Notes under the pieces: generated by a model
Databases searched by the model: none
The model's input: only the letters and a program-made list of their open reading frames with translations
What the model was told of the DNA's origin: nothing
Made by a program: the position numbers and the translations under genes
Shown: positions 1 to 8,005 of the stretch, piece after piece
How the letters are laid out: every line of letters starts with the position of its first letter
Position numbering within the stretch: the stretch's first letter is position 1
From: an uncultured Desulfosoma sp.
Lineage (GTDB): Bacteria; Desulfobacterota; Syntrophobacteria; Syntrophobacterales; DSM-9756
DNA: 64,000 nucleotides
Reading direction: 5' to 3'
Assembly (NCBI GenBank): GCA_937960435.1
Contig: CALGPN010000005.1
Span: 1 to 64,000 of the forward strand

Positions 1-153
1 AACGCCCGCTCCGGTTCCGATTTCCAACACGCGCAAGGTGCCCGCTTTTTGGTTAAGGCCAAGCAATTTTTCTATTTTAATGGCTTTAAGGCGTCGGGAC
101 TCCACATCAAAAACCGCATGGGACCTTCTTCTAGTATGGTCTTTCCCGTGCAT
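1..153 (-). CDS. SAM-dependent methyltransferase, N-terminal fragment cut by the window edge
   Basis: This is the first 51 codons of a leftward gene; the rest lies outside the window. After a basic N-terminus (MHGKDHTRRR) comes a helix and then VLEIGTGAGV at about residues 42-51. That is motif I of class I S-adenosylmethionine-dependent methyltransferases, the glycine-rich loop that holds SAM. The ATG at 153 is preceded by a purine-rich GAGAGAG at a suitable distance. It lies 52 bp downstream of a polyprenol-type glycosyltransferase on the same strand, so the two may form a cell-surface glycan operon. The substrate cannot be judged from this fragment. Confidence 0.6.
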   Translation of the reverse strand, partial: MHGKDHTRRRSHAVFDVESRRLKAIKIEKLLGLNQKAGTLRVLEIGTGAGV

Positions 154-205
154 TGTATCTCTCTCGCGACCAATATATACCGGAACAATCTCATGCCCTC
201 TCTCT

Positions 206-1075
206 TCAACCCCCGTTTTCGACGCGGTCGTAGCGCAGTTGGGTGATTTGTTCGCTGATGAGGCCGAGCATGAAAAGGAGCACGGAGGTGATGAAGAGCA
301 GGGCCGACATGTTGGTAAAGCGATGGACCGTGAGATATGTGTAGGCGTAGTTGGCCAACCCCAGAAGGAAAAAGGAGCCGCTTATGGGAAGGAAGATGCG
401 CAAGGGGGAAAAGAGCGTCGTGATCTTGAGGATGATCAAAAGAAAACGCGTTCCGTCCCGTAAGGGTTTGATTTTGCTTGAGCCACGGCGTTTCTGGGCG
501 CGGATCGGAATGTAACAGACCGAGCGGCCGCTTCGAAGATAGGCCAAGGTGAGCGTCGTGGGATAAGAGAAAGTGTTGGGCAAAAGATACAAGTAGCGAA
601 GCACCGTGTCGCGGTCCACGACGCGATAGCCGGATGTCAGATCCTTGACGGGAAATTTGGTGGCGTAGCGCGCCAGGAGGTTGTAAGCCGTGTTGGCCAA
701 GCGCCGGAACCCATTGGCGTGGGTCTTGGGGTCTCGGGCGCCCACAACCATGTCGTACCGTCGGGCGGCTTCCAGGAGTCGCGGGAGATCCTCCGGGTCG
801 TGTTGGCCGTCGCCGTCCATGAGCACCACCTTGTCCCGGGAGGCCATCCGAATCCCGGTTTTCACCGCGGCGCCGTTTCCCATGTTGTAAGGGTGGGACC
901 ACACATAGGCGCCGGCCTTCCGGGCTTCTTCGGCCGTGGAATCTCGGGATCCATCGTCCACGACGATCACTTCCGCATCGGGAAGGATGTTAAGGATCCT
1001 GGTGATGGTTCCCGCGATGGCCGCCTCTTCGTGATAGGCCGGGATCACCACGGAAACGTCCGCGCCTCGTTCCAC
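206..1075 (-). CDS. Glycosyltransferase family 2, polyprenyl-phosphate type, with C-terminal membrane anchor
   Basis: The 289-residue protein opens with a GT-A fold. VSVVIPAYHEE is at about 7-17, VVDDGS at about 38-43 and the metal-binding DGDGQHDP at about 87-94. These are typical of the dolichyl/undecaprenyl-phosphate mannosyl- or glucosyltransferase branch of GT2. LTSGYRVVDR near 146-155 is also standard for that branch. The last 60 residues form two hydrophobic segments separated by a short loop, giving membrane attachment. The likely role is moving a sugar from a nucleotide donor to a lipid-phosphate carrier on the cytoplasmic face. It is followed on the same strand by a methyltransferase. 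The exact sugar is unknown. Confidence 0.85.
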   Translation of the reverse strand: MERGADVSVVIPAYHEEAAIAGTITRILNILPDAEVIVVDDGSRDSTAEEARKAGAYVWSHPYNMGNGAAVKTGIRMASRDKVVLMDGDGQHDPEDLPRLLEAARRYDMVVGARDPKTHANGFRRLANTAYNLLARYATKFPVKDLTSGYRVVDRDTVLRYLYLLPNTFSYPTTLTLAYLRSGRSVCYIPIRAQKRRGSSKIKPLRDGTRFLLIILKITTLFSPLRIFLPISGSFFLLGLANYAYTYLTVHRFTNMSALLFITSVLLFMLGLISEQITQLRYDRVENGG

Positions 1076-1108
1076 CGTTGTGACTCCTTCAGCGATGGTA
1101 CTCGCCCG

Positions 1109-1226
1109 AGGTTGGGGTGTTGGGGTTCGCTGCGCTCAACCCAAGCTGCGAGCTCGCCTAAGGTTGGGGTGTTGGGGTTCGCTGCGCTCACCCCAACCTA
1201 CCGTTCACTGCAGTTCACCCCAAGCT
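1109..1226. repeat. Palindromic GGTTGGGG intergenic repeat, two near-complete copies plus a partial one
   Basis: Two nearly identical units (about 1109-1145 and 1161-1198) read GGTTGGGGTGTTGGGGTTCG followed by CTGCGCTCA and CCC. In the second copy the outer ends GGTTGGGG and CCCCAACC are inverted repeats, so it can fold into a hairpin. A third, diverged half (about 1200-1226) ends in TTCACCCCAAGC. No coding potential is convincing here. Such short, palindromic, TTGGGGTTCGCT-type repeats resemble REP/MITE-like elements scattered in many bacterial genomes. The patch fills the divergent gap between the GT2 and EamA genes. Confidence 0.7.
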
Positions 1227-1395
1227 AAAAGGGATCGGACGGGTCTCGCCTCTTGGGATTAGCACGAAACAGGCCAGCCCAGGCCTTCCGGCGGACCCCG
1301 GTCGGCTCGCCCGGCCCTTCCGGAGGGCTTTGACTCCGACGAAAGCCTGTGCTAGGAGCGTGCACGGATGTTGCCTTGAGGCCGGAGTCACCGTT

Positions 1396-2352
1396 ATGAG
1401 CATGCACCATACACCTGTTCCACGCCGGGGATACCTCTACGTCATCACGGCCGCACTTTTTTGGGCCGTGTCCGGTTCCGCCGGAAAATACCTTTTCAAG
1501 CACGGCGTCACGCCCTATCAGGTGGTCCAGATGAGGGTGACCTTGGCCACCGCCCTCCTTTTCTTGTGGCTCTTCATCCGAGACCGCCGCAAACTCCGCA
1601 TCGCCTCTCGCGACATTTTGTACTTTTTCATCCTGGGGGTCTCGGGTCTCGCCATGGTGCAGTTTACCTACTTCTACACCATCAGCAAGATCAAGGTGGC
1701 GGCCGCCATCCTCCTGGAGTACCTGGCACCGGTTTTCATCGCCGTCTATGCCGTCACCGTCGCCAAAGAAAAACTCACGTGGACCACGGTCGTGGCCATA
1801 ACCGCGGCGACCCTCGGGTGTTACCTCGTTGTGGGCGGATACAACCTGAATCTCTTCGCCATGAACAAGGTGGGCCTTCTGAGCGGTCTGGCTTCCGCCG
1901 TGAGCTTCGCCTGGTATTCCGTCTACGGCGAACACGGCATGCGCCGCTACAGTCCATGGACCGTTCTATTCTATGCGTTCCTCTTCGCCGCCCTTTTCTG
2001 GAACATGGCCCATCCCCCCCTGGAAGCCTTCCGCCACACCTACCACCCCGTGGCCTGGGGCTGGATCCTTTATATCGCCGTCTTCGGGACGCTCATCCCC
2101 TTCGGACTCTACCTCTACGGCATCAACCTCATTCGATCCACACGAGCCAGCATCACGGCCACCCTGGAACCCATCACCGCCGGGTTCGTGTCCTATTTTT
2201 TCCTCGGCGAAACTCTGGAAAGCCTCCAAATCGCCGGCGGCCTTCTCGTCATCGGCGCCGTCATTTTGTTGCAAATCCGCCAAGAATTTGACGACGCCAC
2301 GCCGGAACTCGTGCGCGCCAGGCTTTCGAACAACCCCGATTCCTCCTCGTGA
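1396..2352 (+). CDS. EamA/DMT-family transporter
   Basis: A 318-residue integral membrane protein with about ten hydrophobic helices arranged as two EamA repeats, the drug/metabolite transporter architecture. The N-terminal repeat begins YLYVITAALFWAVSGSAGKY and the second begins near LSGLASAVSFAWYSVYGE. A late segment SITATLEPITAGFVSYFF is the conserved end of the second repeat. An upstream in-frame ATG at 1330 exists, but the ATG at 1396 has GGAG eight bases before it and gives a normal family N-terminus. Members export amino acids, metabolites or drugs by proton exchange; the substrate here is unknown. The next gene follows after 10 bp and is probably co-transcribed. Confidence 0.85.
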   Translation: MSMHHTPVPRRGYLYVITAALFWAVSGSAGKYLFKHGVTPYQVVQMRVTLATALLFLWLFIRDRRKLRIASRDILYFFILGVSGLAMVQFTYFYTISKIKVAAAILLEYLAPVFIAVYAVTVAKEKLTWTTVVAITAATLGCYLVVGGYNLNLFAMNKVGLLSGLASAVSFAWYSVYGEHGMRRYSPWTVLFYAFLFAALFWNMAHPPLEAFRHTYHPVAWGWILYIAVFGTLIPFGLYLYGINLIRSTRASITATLEPITAGFVSYFFLGETLESLQIAGGLLVIGAVILLQIRQEFDDATPELVRARLSNNPDSSS

Positions 2353-2362
2353 GAGCCTTGTC

Positions 2363-3148
2363 ATGGGTCGGATTGTGACGCTCCTCACGGATTTCGGACT
2401 CCAAGACGCCTATGTGGCCGCCATGAAGGGGGTCATCCTCGGCATTGCGCCCGATGTGGTTCTCGTCGACATCACCCACGACGTCCCCCCGCAGGACATC
2501 CGCTGGGGCGCCTATCTCTTGAAAAGTTGCTCCCGCGATTTCCCGCCGGGAACCATCCACGTGGCCGTCGTGGATCCGGGTGTGGGGACGCTCCGGAGGC
2601 CTTTGGCCATTGAGACCCCTCATTACGTCTTCATTGGACCGGACAACGGCCTTTTTTCTTATGCGCTTGCAAAAGAAAAAACGTGGGAGGCCCGCGTTTT
2701 GGAAAATCCGGCCGTCCGAAGGGCATCGGTAAGCGCCACCTTCCACGGCCGGGACATCTTCGCCCCCGCCGCGGCCCATGTGGCTGCCGGCTTTCCTTTT
2801 CCTTCCTTGGGGCCTTTGACAAAACCCTTCGATCCCTCATGGCCCGCTCCCCGCAAAACCCCTGATGGAATCGTCGGAACCGTACTCGGCTGGGATCGTT
2901 TCGGCACCATCGTCACGGACATCGAAAGAGAGCACCTAGCCTCCCTCGAGGAGGGGGTTCCGATCCATGTGATTCTTGGCACTAAACAAATCCATCGTTT
3001 CGGCCGAACTTATGCCGATGTTCCCCCCGGGGAGGCTTTGGCCCTTTTCGGCAGCTCGGATCACCTGGAAATCGCCGTCAATCAAGGGAACGCCGCAAAG
3101 CAGTTCGGCGCCCAAAAGGGCCAGCCGGTCAAAGTGATCTTTCCTTAA
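2363..3148 (+). CDS. SAM hydroxide adenosyltransferase (DUF62 / SAM hydrolase family)
   Basis: The 261-residue product starts MGRIVTLLTDFGLQDAYVAA, the signature start of the DUF62 family, with Asp10 and the DFG stretch contacting SAM. Further family blocks are VAVVDPGVGTLRRPLA (about 73-88), GPDNGLFSY and FHGRDIFAPAAAH. Characterised relatives either hydrolyse SAM to adenosine and methionine or, in a specialised branch, halogenate it. This chromosomal copy most likely belongs to the hydrolytic group. The ATG at 2363 sits 10 bp past the stop of the EamA gene. Longer open frames upstream overlap that gene and were rejected. Length is normal for the family. Confidence 0.85.
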   Translation: MGRIVTLLTDFGLQDAYVAAMKGVILGIAPDVVLVDITHDVPPQDIRWGAYLLKSCSRDFPPGTIHVAVVDPGVGTLRRPLAIETPHYVFIGPDNGLFSYALAKEKTWEARVLENPAVRRASVSATFHGRDIFAPAAAHVAAGFPFPSLGPLTKPFDPSWPAPRKTPDGIVGTVLGWDRFGTIVTDIEREHLASLEEGVPIHVILGTKQIHRFGRTYADVPPGEALALFGSSDHLEIAVNQGNAAKQFGAQKGQPVKVIFP

Positions 3149-3231
3149 AGCTCTGCGCCCCCTCCGCCGATCCATGCAGTAAGAGGCAGAAGGCCCATCG
3201 GAAAAACGTTTCGGCCCAAAAGTTCCATGTC

Positions 3232-3260
3232 TTTACGAAACGGGTGGGCATTCTTATCAT
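3232..3260 (+). promoter_or_regulatory. Possible sigma-70 promoter for the 80-residue orphan gene
   Basis: TTTACG at 3232-3237 and TATCAT at 3255-3260 are separated by 17 bp. The -10 box matches five of six consensus positions and the -35 four of six. It lies 38 bp before the start at 3298. Judged by eye only. Confidence 0.4.
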
Positions 3261-3297
3261 TTCAATGCGTCAAACAATCCATCCCAAGGAGGCGACC

Positions 3298-3540
3298 ATG
3301 GTCAAAAATAGAGTGCGGGCAGCGGAATTTGATTTCCTGAAGGGAAGCGACATCTCCAAGGAGGGGCTGTCCACGGCCGGCGTGATCGATGCGTCCACGC
3401 CCAACCCTCGACCTGTGGAAAGTGAGGCATCGGCTCATGCGGAAAACGATCTCCGGGACAAAAAACTCCAGGAAAAAATCGACCGAAGCATGGATGCCAT
3501 CAAACAGTTCATTCGGAGCATCGACGTCAACGCCCTCTAA
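3298..3540 (+). CDS. Small hypothetical protein (80 aa), mostly disordered with a C-terminal helix
   Basis: The ATG at 3298 has an excellent AAGGAGG ribosome-binding site six bases upstream, which decides this start over an in-frame ATG at 3244. The product is polar: residues 1-45 are rich in Ser, Thr, Pro and Ala and look disordered, and residues 50-80 (LRDKKLQEKIDRSMDAIKQF...) form a charged amphipathic helix. There is no signal peptide, cysteine pair or recognisable domain. The gene has its own candidate promoter and a strong intrinsic terminator directly after the stop, so it is probably monocistronic. I do not recognise the family; a small adaptor or regulator is possible but unsupported. 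Confidence 0.75.
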   Translation: MVKNRVRAAEFDFLKGSDISKEGLSTAGVIDASTPNPRPVESEASAHAENDLRDKKLQEKIDRSMDAIKQFIRSIDVNAL

Positions 3541-3569
3541 GATTGAGGCTATCGCGCTTCGGTGCGTTT

Positions 3570-3608
3570 AAGCCCCTCCTTCCTCAAACGGAATGGAGGG
3601 GCTTTTTT
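3570..3608 (+). terminator. Intrinsic terminator
   Basis: AAGCCCCTCC (3570-3579) pairs perfectly with GGAGGGGCTT (3595-3604) around a 15-base loop and is followed by a T run. It ends transcription of the small gene that stops at 3540. Confidence 0.85.
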
Positions 3609-3745
3609 CGGCCGCGTTTTCCGACCTTGTTGCGGTGAGGTTCCTGTGGTAGAAGCGCCCGAAGGTCCGGGTGAGTCGGCCTCACGGACCAGGCCCTTTG
3701 GGGGCGGAAAAGGGGCCAGGGGAACGCACTTTGGAGTGAGCATCC

Positions 3746-4564
3746 ATGGATACGCTTTCGGCCGTCGGCCTTGGGGTTTTGCAGGGGCTGACGGAATTTC
3801 TCCCGGTGAGCAGTTCCGGGCATCTGGTCATCGGACAACATCTTCTTGGCTGGAAGGAACCGAATGTGTTCTTTGATGTGTGCCTGCATCTGGGGACCTT
3901 TTTGGCCGTCGCCATGGTGTTTCGACGCGACATCGCTTCGCTCGTCCGAGGGGGCCTCGGCTGGCTGAGGCGTCCTCTGGGGGGGAACCCTTACGATCGC
4001 GACGAATCCCGCCGGCTGTTCGAACTGGTCTTTTTCGGCACCATCCCGACCGTGATTATCGGCTTTGCTTTCAAAGATCTTTTCGAGTCCTTGTTCGCAT
4101 CCGTGCGTGCCGTCGGCTTTAGCTTGCTCATCACGGGAACGCTTTTGTGGCTTACCCGACGCGCGGCTTCTTTTCGGCAATGGGGGCCGTTCGACATCCG
4201 GTTTCGGCACGCCATGCTGGTGGGGCTCGCCCAGGGTCTGGCCATCACCCCGGGCATTTCCCGATCGGGGACAACCATCGCCGTGGCCCTTTTTCTCGGC
4301 TTTCAAAGAGAGTGGGCCGGAAGGTTTTCCTTTTTGCTTTTTGTTCCTGCCGTCATGGGGGCCATTACCTTGGAACTCGTAAAGCTCCGGGGCATCCCGG
4401 CTCCGTTGGGGCCGATTGTGTGGGGCACGGCGGCGGCGGCCGTGACGGGTTACCTGGCGTTGCGTTTTCTTCTGGCCGTGGTGCGCCATGGACGATTCCA
4501 TATTTTTGCGCCGTATTGCTGGGCCTTGGGAACGGTGTGCCTGGCACTGACGTTTTTCCGGTGA
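3746..4564 (+). CDS. uppP: Undecaprenyl-diphosphate phosphatase (BacA/UppP)
   Basis: The 272-residue multispanning membrane protein carries both BacA-family signature blocks. LQGLTEFLPVSSSGH at about 12-26 contains the catalytic Glu and the Ser/His set, and PGISRSGTT at about 168-176 contains the catalytic Arg/Ser. The enzyme removes a phosphate from undecaprenyl diphosphate on the outer face of the inner membrane, recycling the lipid carrier for peptidoglycan and O-antigen synthesis; it also gives bacitracin tolerance. GGAGTGAG precedes the start at 3746. The following DedA-like gene overlaps its stop codon, so the two are translationally coupled. Confidence 0.95.
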   Translation: MDTLSAVGLGVLQGLTEFLPVSSSGHLVIGQHLLGWKEPNVFFDVCLHLGTFLAVAMVFRRDIASLVRGGLGWLRRPLGGNPYDRDESRRLFELVFFGTIPTVIIGFAFKDLFESLFASVRAVGFSLLITGTLLWLTRRAASFRQWGPFDIRFRHAMLVGLAQGLAITPGISRSGTTIAVALFLGFQREWAGRFSFLLFVPAVMGAITLELVKLRGIPAPLGPIVWGTAAAAVTGYLALRFLLAVVRHGRFHIFAPYCWALGTVCLALTFFR

Positions 4565-5205
4565 TGACGAAGATGTCCGCCATGTTTCATGATCTCGTGG
4601 CCTGGGTGGTGGCATGGGCCCATACGCCTTATGCTCCTGCAGCTTTGGCCGTCTTGGCTTTCGCGGAATCGAGCTTCTTCCCCATCCCTCCGGATGTGCT
4701 CCTGATTTCACTCTGCCTGATCTCTCCGGCGCATTCCTTCGGGTATGCGCTTCTCTGTACGGTATCGTCCGTGCTCGGGGGCATGTTCGGCTACGGTATC
4801 GGCCGATACGGAGGGCGGCCTATTTTGGAACGGTTCATGAGCGCCCCCAAGATCCGCACCGTCGAACGCTATTACCAGCGCTACGACGTCTGGGCCGTGG
4901 GGCTCGCCGGGTTTACGCCTATTCCTTACAAGGTCTTCACCGTCAGTGCCGGAACCTTTTTGCTGGATTTCAAGCGGTTCATCCTGGCGTCCTTTGTGGG
5001 CCGAGGCGGGCGTTTTTTTCTCGTGGCCGCCCTGTTTTATTTCTTCGGGGAACCCATCGGTGCTTTTGTCAAACGCTCGCTTAACCTCCTTTCCGTGGCG
5101 TTCGCCGTGCTTCTTGTGGGCGGTTTTGCTGCAATCCACTGGTGGTCCAAAAGAAAGGCGCCGGTCCAAGCGGGGAGCGAAGCCCCCGGTGCAAGGGATC
5201 CCTGA
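4564..5205 (+). CDS. DedA/YqaA-family membrane protein (VTT domain)
   Basis: The product is 213 residues with four or more hydrophobic segments. The family blocks are LAFAESSFFPIPPDVLLI near 28-45 and GMFGYGIGRYGG near 68-79, plus a central GFTPIPYKVFTVSAG segment. DedA proteins are thought to flip polyprenyl or phospholipid carriers across the membrane. Coupling to uppP by a TGATG stop-start overlap fits a shared role in undecaprenyl-phosphate recycling, which is inference from context. The ATG at 4564 was chosen because of this overlap; a GTG three bases earlier is also possible. The C-terminal 20 residues are basic and Pro/Ala-rich. Confidence 0.85.
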   Translation: MTKMSAMFHDLVAWVVAWAHTPYAPAALAVLAFAESSFFPIPPDVLLISLCLISPAHSFGYALLCTVSSVLGGMFGYGIGRYGGRPILERFMSAPKIRTVERYYQRYDVWAVGLAGFTPIPYKVFTVSAGTFLLDFKRFILASFVGRGGRFFLVAALFYFFGEPIGAFVKRSLNLLSVAFAVLLVGGFAAIHWWSKRKAPVQAGSEAPGARDP

Positions 5206-5324
5206 GTCGGTGGATGAGGTGCCCAGGCACTGGTCAGCGAACCCGTTCCCATGGTCGGTGGGATGCAACACGGCGAACCTCGACGCGAAAGATCCTGAGA
5301 CGTCGTGCGGAAAACGGATGCGCC

Positions 5325-6947
5325 ATGGAAAATCACCGGAAGCCGTGGACTCTTCACCGGGTTCTGCTCTTTGCCGTCATCGTCTTTGGGCTTTGGGCCG
5401 GGTGGGCGGAAAACGCCCCGGCTTCCGAACCCGTAGACGGGGATTGGCTCATCGTGCACCTTGGGGCCGAACCGGGAACGCTCAATCCCATTACGGCCAC
5501 GGACGCCTATTCCGGCCGGGTGAACGACTACATTTACGAATCCCTTCTCAGGCGAGACCCCAAGACCCTGGAACTCGTCCCCGTTTTGGCCCAAAGATGG
5601 GAAATCTCCGAAGACCGTTTGACCTATACGTTTCATCTTCGTAATGACGTCCGTTGGCAGGACGGCACACCTTTTACGGCCCGGGACGTGCTCTATTCTT
5701 TCGAGCGGATCAACGACCCGGCCGTGGATGCGGCCCACCTTCGCAACTACTACAGAGACATTGAAAAGCTGGAAGTCCTGGACGATTACACCCTCCGGTA
5801 TCGGTATCGCATTCCGTATTTCAGGGCTCTGGAATTCTGCGGAGGCATCCCCATCGTCCCGGCCCATCTCTTCAAAGAAGGGGATGATTTCAATCAACAC
5901 CCCATCGGCCGAAGCCCTTTGGGAACCGGCCCCTATCGGTTTGTGCGCTGGGACACGGGAAAAGAAATCGTTTTGGAACGAAACGAAGCTTACTGGGGGT
6001 CGAAGCCGCACATCAAAAGGATCGTCTTCAAGATCATTACGGACAATACGGTCGCCCTGCATGTGCTGAAAAAAGGCGGCTTGGATTTTATGAGCCTGCG
6101 GCCCATCCAATGGGTGAAGCAGACCGGCAGCGCCCGGTTACAAGAGCGGTTTCGAAAGCTCAAATACTACCTCCCCAGCTACACGTATATCGGCTGGAAT
6201 CAACGAAAACCCTATTTCGACGACCGGCGGGTGCGCCGGGCCATGACCATGCTCCTGGACCGCGACATGATTCTGCAGCGGCTTCTCTTCGGCTTGGGGA
6301 CCGTGGTGAGCGGCACCTTTTACGTCAACAGCCCCGAGTACAACAAAGCCGTCGTCCCCCTTCCGTACGACCCCGATGGAGCCCGAACGCTTCTCAAGGA
6401 AGCCGGCTGGGAGGATCACGACGGCGACGGCATTCTGGACCGGGACGGCGTTCCGTTCCGTTTCGAATTTCTCATTTCTGCCGGATCCCTCTTCGCCGAA
6501 CAGCTTGCTACGATCCTTCAACAAAACCTGAAAAATGTGGGGATCGTCATGACCATCCGGAAGCTGGAGTGGGCGGTGTTCATCCAAAAAATCCAATCCC
6601 ACGACTTCGACGCCTGTACCCTGGGATGGAGTCTGGGCTGGGAGACGGACCCCTACCAATTGTGGCATTCGTCCCAGGCGGAAAAAGGATCCAATTTCGT
6701 GGGGTTTCAAAACGCCGAGGCGGACCGCCTCATCGAAGAAGCCCGGCGCGAATTCGACCCCGTCAAACGGCGGGCTATGTACCACCGCTTCCACGAAATC
6801 CTCCATGAAGAACAGCCCTACACTTTCCTTTTCACTCTGGAAGCCATGGTGGCCGTAGATCGGCGGTTTGAGAACGTGACCGTCTATCCCATGGGGCTGG
6901 AACCTAGGGAATGGTGGGTGCCTTTGGAAAAGCAGCGGTATCACTGA
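5325..6947 (+). CDS. ABC transporter substrate-binding protein, peptide/opine family 5
   Basis: A 540-residue periplasmic binding protein of the SBP_bac_5 (DppA/OppA) family. The N-terminus has a basic stretch and a hydrophobic core (LLFAVIVFGLWAGWAENAPA), a Sec signal without a lipobox, so the mature protein is probably soluble. Family blocks include AEPGTLNPITATDAYS, LTYTFHLRNDVRWQDGTPF and GTGPYRFVRWDTGKEIVLERN. Two permease genes follow on the same strand with short gaps, so this is the recognition component of a peptide or nickel-type importer. The start at 5325 places the signal peptide at the N-terminus; longer upstream frames overlap the DedA gene. Confidence 0.9.
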   Translation: MENHRKPWTLHRVLLFAVIVFGLWAGWAENAPASEPVDGDWLIVHLGAEPGTLNPITATDAYSGRVNDYIYESLLRRDPKTLELVPVLAQRWEISEDRLTYTFHLRNDVRWQDGTPFTARDVLYSFERINDPAVDAAHLRNYYRDIEKLEVLDDYTLRYRYRIPYFRALEFCGGIPIVPAHLFKEGDDFNQHPIGRSPLGTGPYRFVRWDTGKEIVLERNEAYWGSKPHIKRIVFKIITDNTVALHVLKKGGLDFMSLRPIQWVKQTGSARLQERFRKLKYYLPSYTYIGWNQRKPYFDDRRVRRAMTMLLDRDMILQRLLFGLGTVVSGTFYVNSPEYNKAVVPLPYDPDGARTLLKEAGWEDHDGDGILDRDGVPFRFEFLISAGSLFAEQLATILQQNLKNVGIVMTIRKLEWAVFIQKIQSHDFDACTLGWSLGWETDPYQLWHSSQAEKGSNFVGFQNAEADRLIEEARREFDPVKRRAMYHRFHEILHEEQPYTFLFTLEAMVAVDRRFENVTVYPMGLEPREWWVPLEKQRYH

Positions 6948-6984
6948 GCCCGCGGCACGGGGAAACCTTCTGGAGAGAGCGATC

Positions 6985-7983
6985 ATGAGGGCTTATCTGC
7001 TGAAAAGATTCCTTCAGATGATCCCGACCCTCCTGGGGATCACGTTCATCACCTTTTGCATCATCCAGCTGGCGCCGGGCAATCCCGCCATGCTGAAGCT
7101 CCAGATGGCCTCCCAGGGGGAAATGGCCGACACGGCCTACGCCAAGCAAATCATCGAACAGACGAAAAAACTCTACGGCTTGGACAAGCCCCTGCCCGTC
7201 CAATATCTCCTTTGGGTCAAGCGCGTCTTTACGCTGGATTTCGGGACTTCTTTTAAAGACCACCGCAGGGTGCTGGACAAAATCGCCGAACGGCTTCCGG
7301 TGACGATCCAAATCAACGTGATTTCCATTTTCTTGGTGTATCTCATCGCCATTCCCTTCGGGGTGTATTCCGCCACGCATCCGGACACGTTTGCCGACCG
7401 AACGCTCACTCTCGCTTTCTTTTTCCTTTATTCGCTGCCCAATTTCTGGGTCGCCGTGCTCCTCATCATGCTTTTCGGTGGGGGCGAATTCTGGGACGTC
7501 TTTCCCGTCTACGGCATTTCTTCCATCAACGCCGAAAGCTGGCCCCTGTGGCGCCAAATTCTTGACCGGTTGTGGCACCTCGCCCTGCCCGTCGTGTGCC
7601 TCACCTACGGCGGATTCGCCTATCTTTCGCGCCTCACCCGGGCCGAACTCCTGGAAGTCATCCGCGAAGACTACGTGCGCACGGCACGGGCCAAAGGTTT
7701 AAGCGAACGGGTCGTCATCTTTAAGCACGCGTTTCGAAACGCCCTGCTGCCCATTGTCACCTTGTTGGCCTTTCTGCTTCCGGCCATGTTCGGCGGCAGC
7801 GTCATTATCGAAAGCATCTTTTCCATCCCCGGCATGGGGCAATTGGGGTTCGAAGCCGTCTTGTCGCGCGATTACCCGGTAATCATGGCCTTGACGACCA
7901 TTTCGGCTCTGCTGACCTTGGTGGGCTTGCTGCTTTCGGATATTTTGTACGCCGTGCTGGACCCACGCATTCAGTTGGATTGA
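6985..7983 (+). CDS. Peptide ABC transporter permease, DppB/OppB type
   Basis: The 332-residue permease begins MRAYLLKRFLQMIPTLLGIT, the standard start of DppB-type subunits. It contains about six transmembrane helices. The conserved cytoplasmic loop DYVRTARAKGLSERVVIFKH near residues 228-250 docks to the ATPase. A GGAGAGAG ribosome-binding site precedes the ATG. It lies 37 bp after the binding protein and 22 bp before the second permease. It should form a heterodimeric channel with the next gene product. Confidence 0.9.
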   Translation: MRAYLLKRFLQMIPTLLGITFITFCIIQLAPGNPAMLKLQMASQGEMADTAYAKQIIEQTKKLYGLDKPLPVQYLLWVKRVFTLDFGTSFKDHRRVLDKIAERLPVTIQINVISIFLVYLIAIPFGVYSATHPDTFADRTLTLAFFFLYSLPNFWVAVLLIMLFGGGEFWDVFPVYGISSINAESWPLWRQILDRLWHLALPVVCLTYGGFAYLSRLTRAELLEVIREDYVRTARAKGLSERVVIFKHAFRNALLPIVTLLAFLLPAMFGGSVIIESIFSIPGMGQLGFEAVLSRDYPVIMALTTISALLTLVGLLLSDILYAVLDPRIQLD

Positions 7984-8005
7984 TCGCCTTGGCGGAAAGG
8001 ATGTC

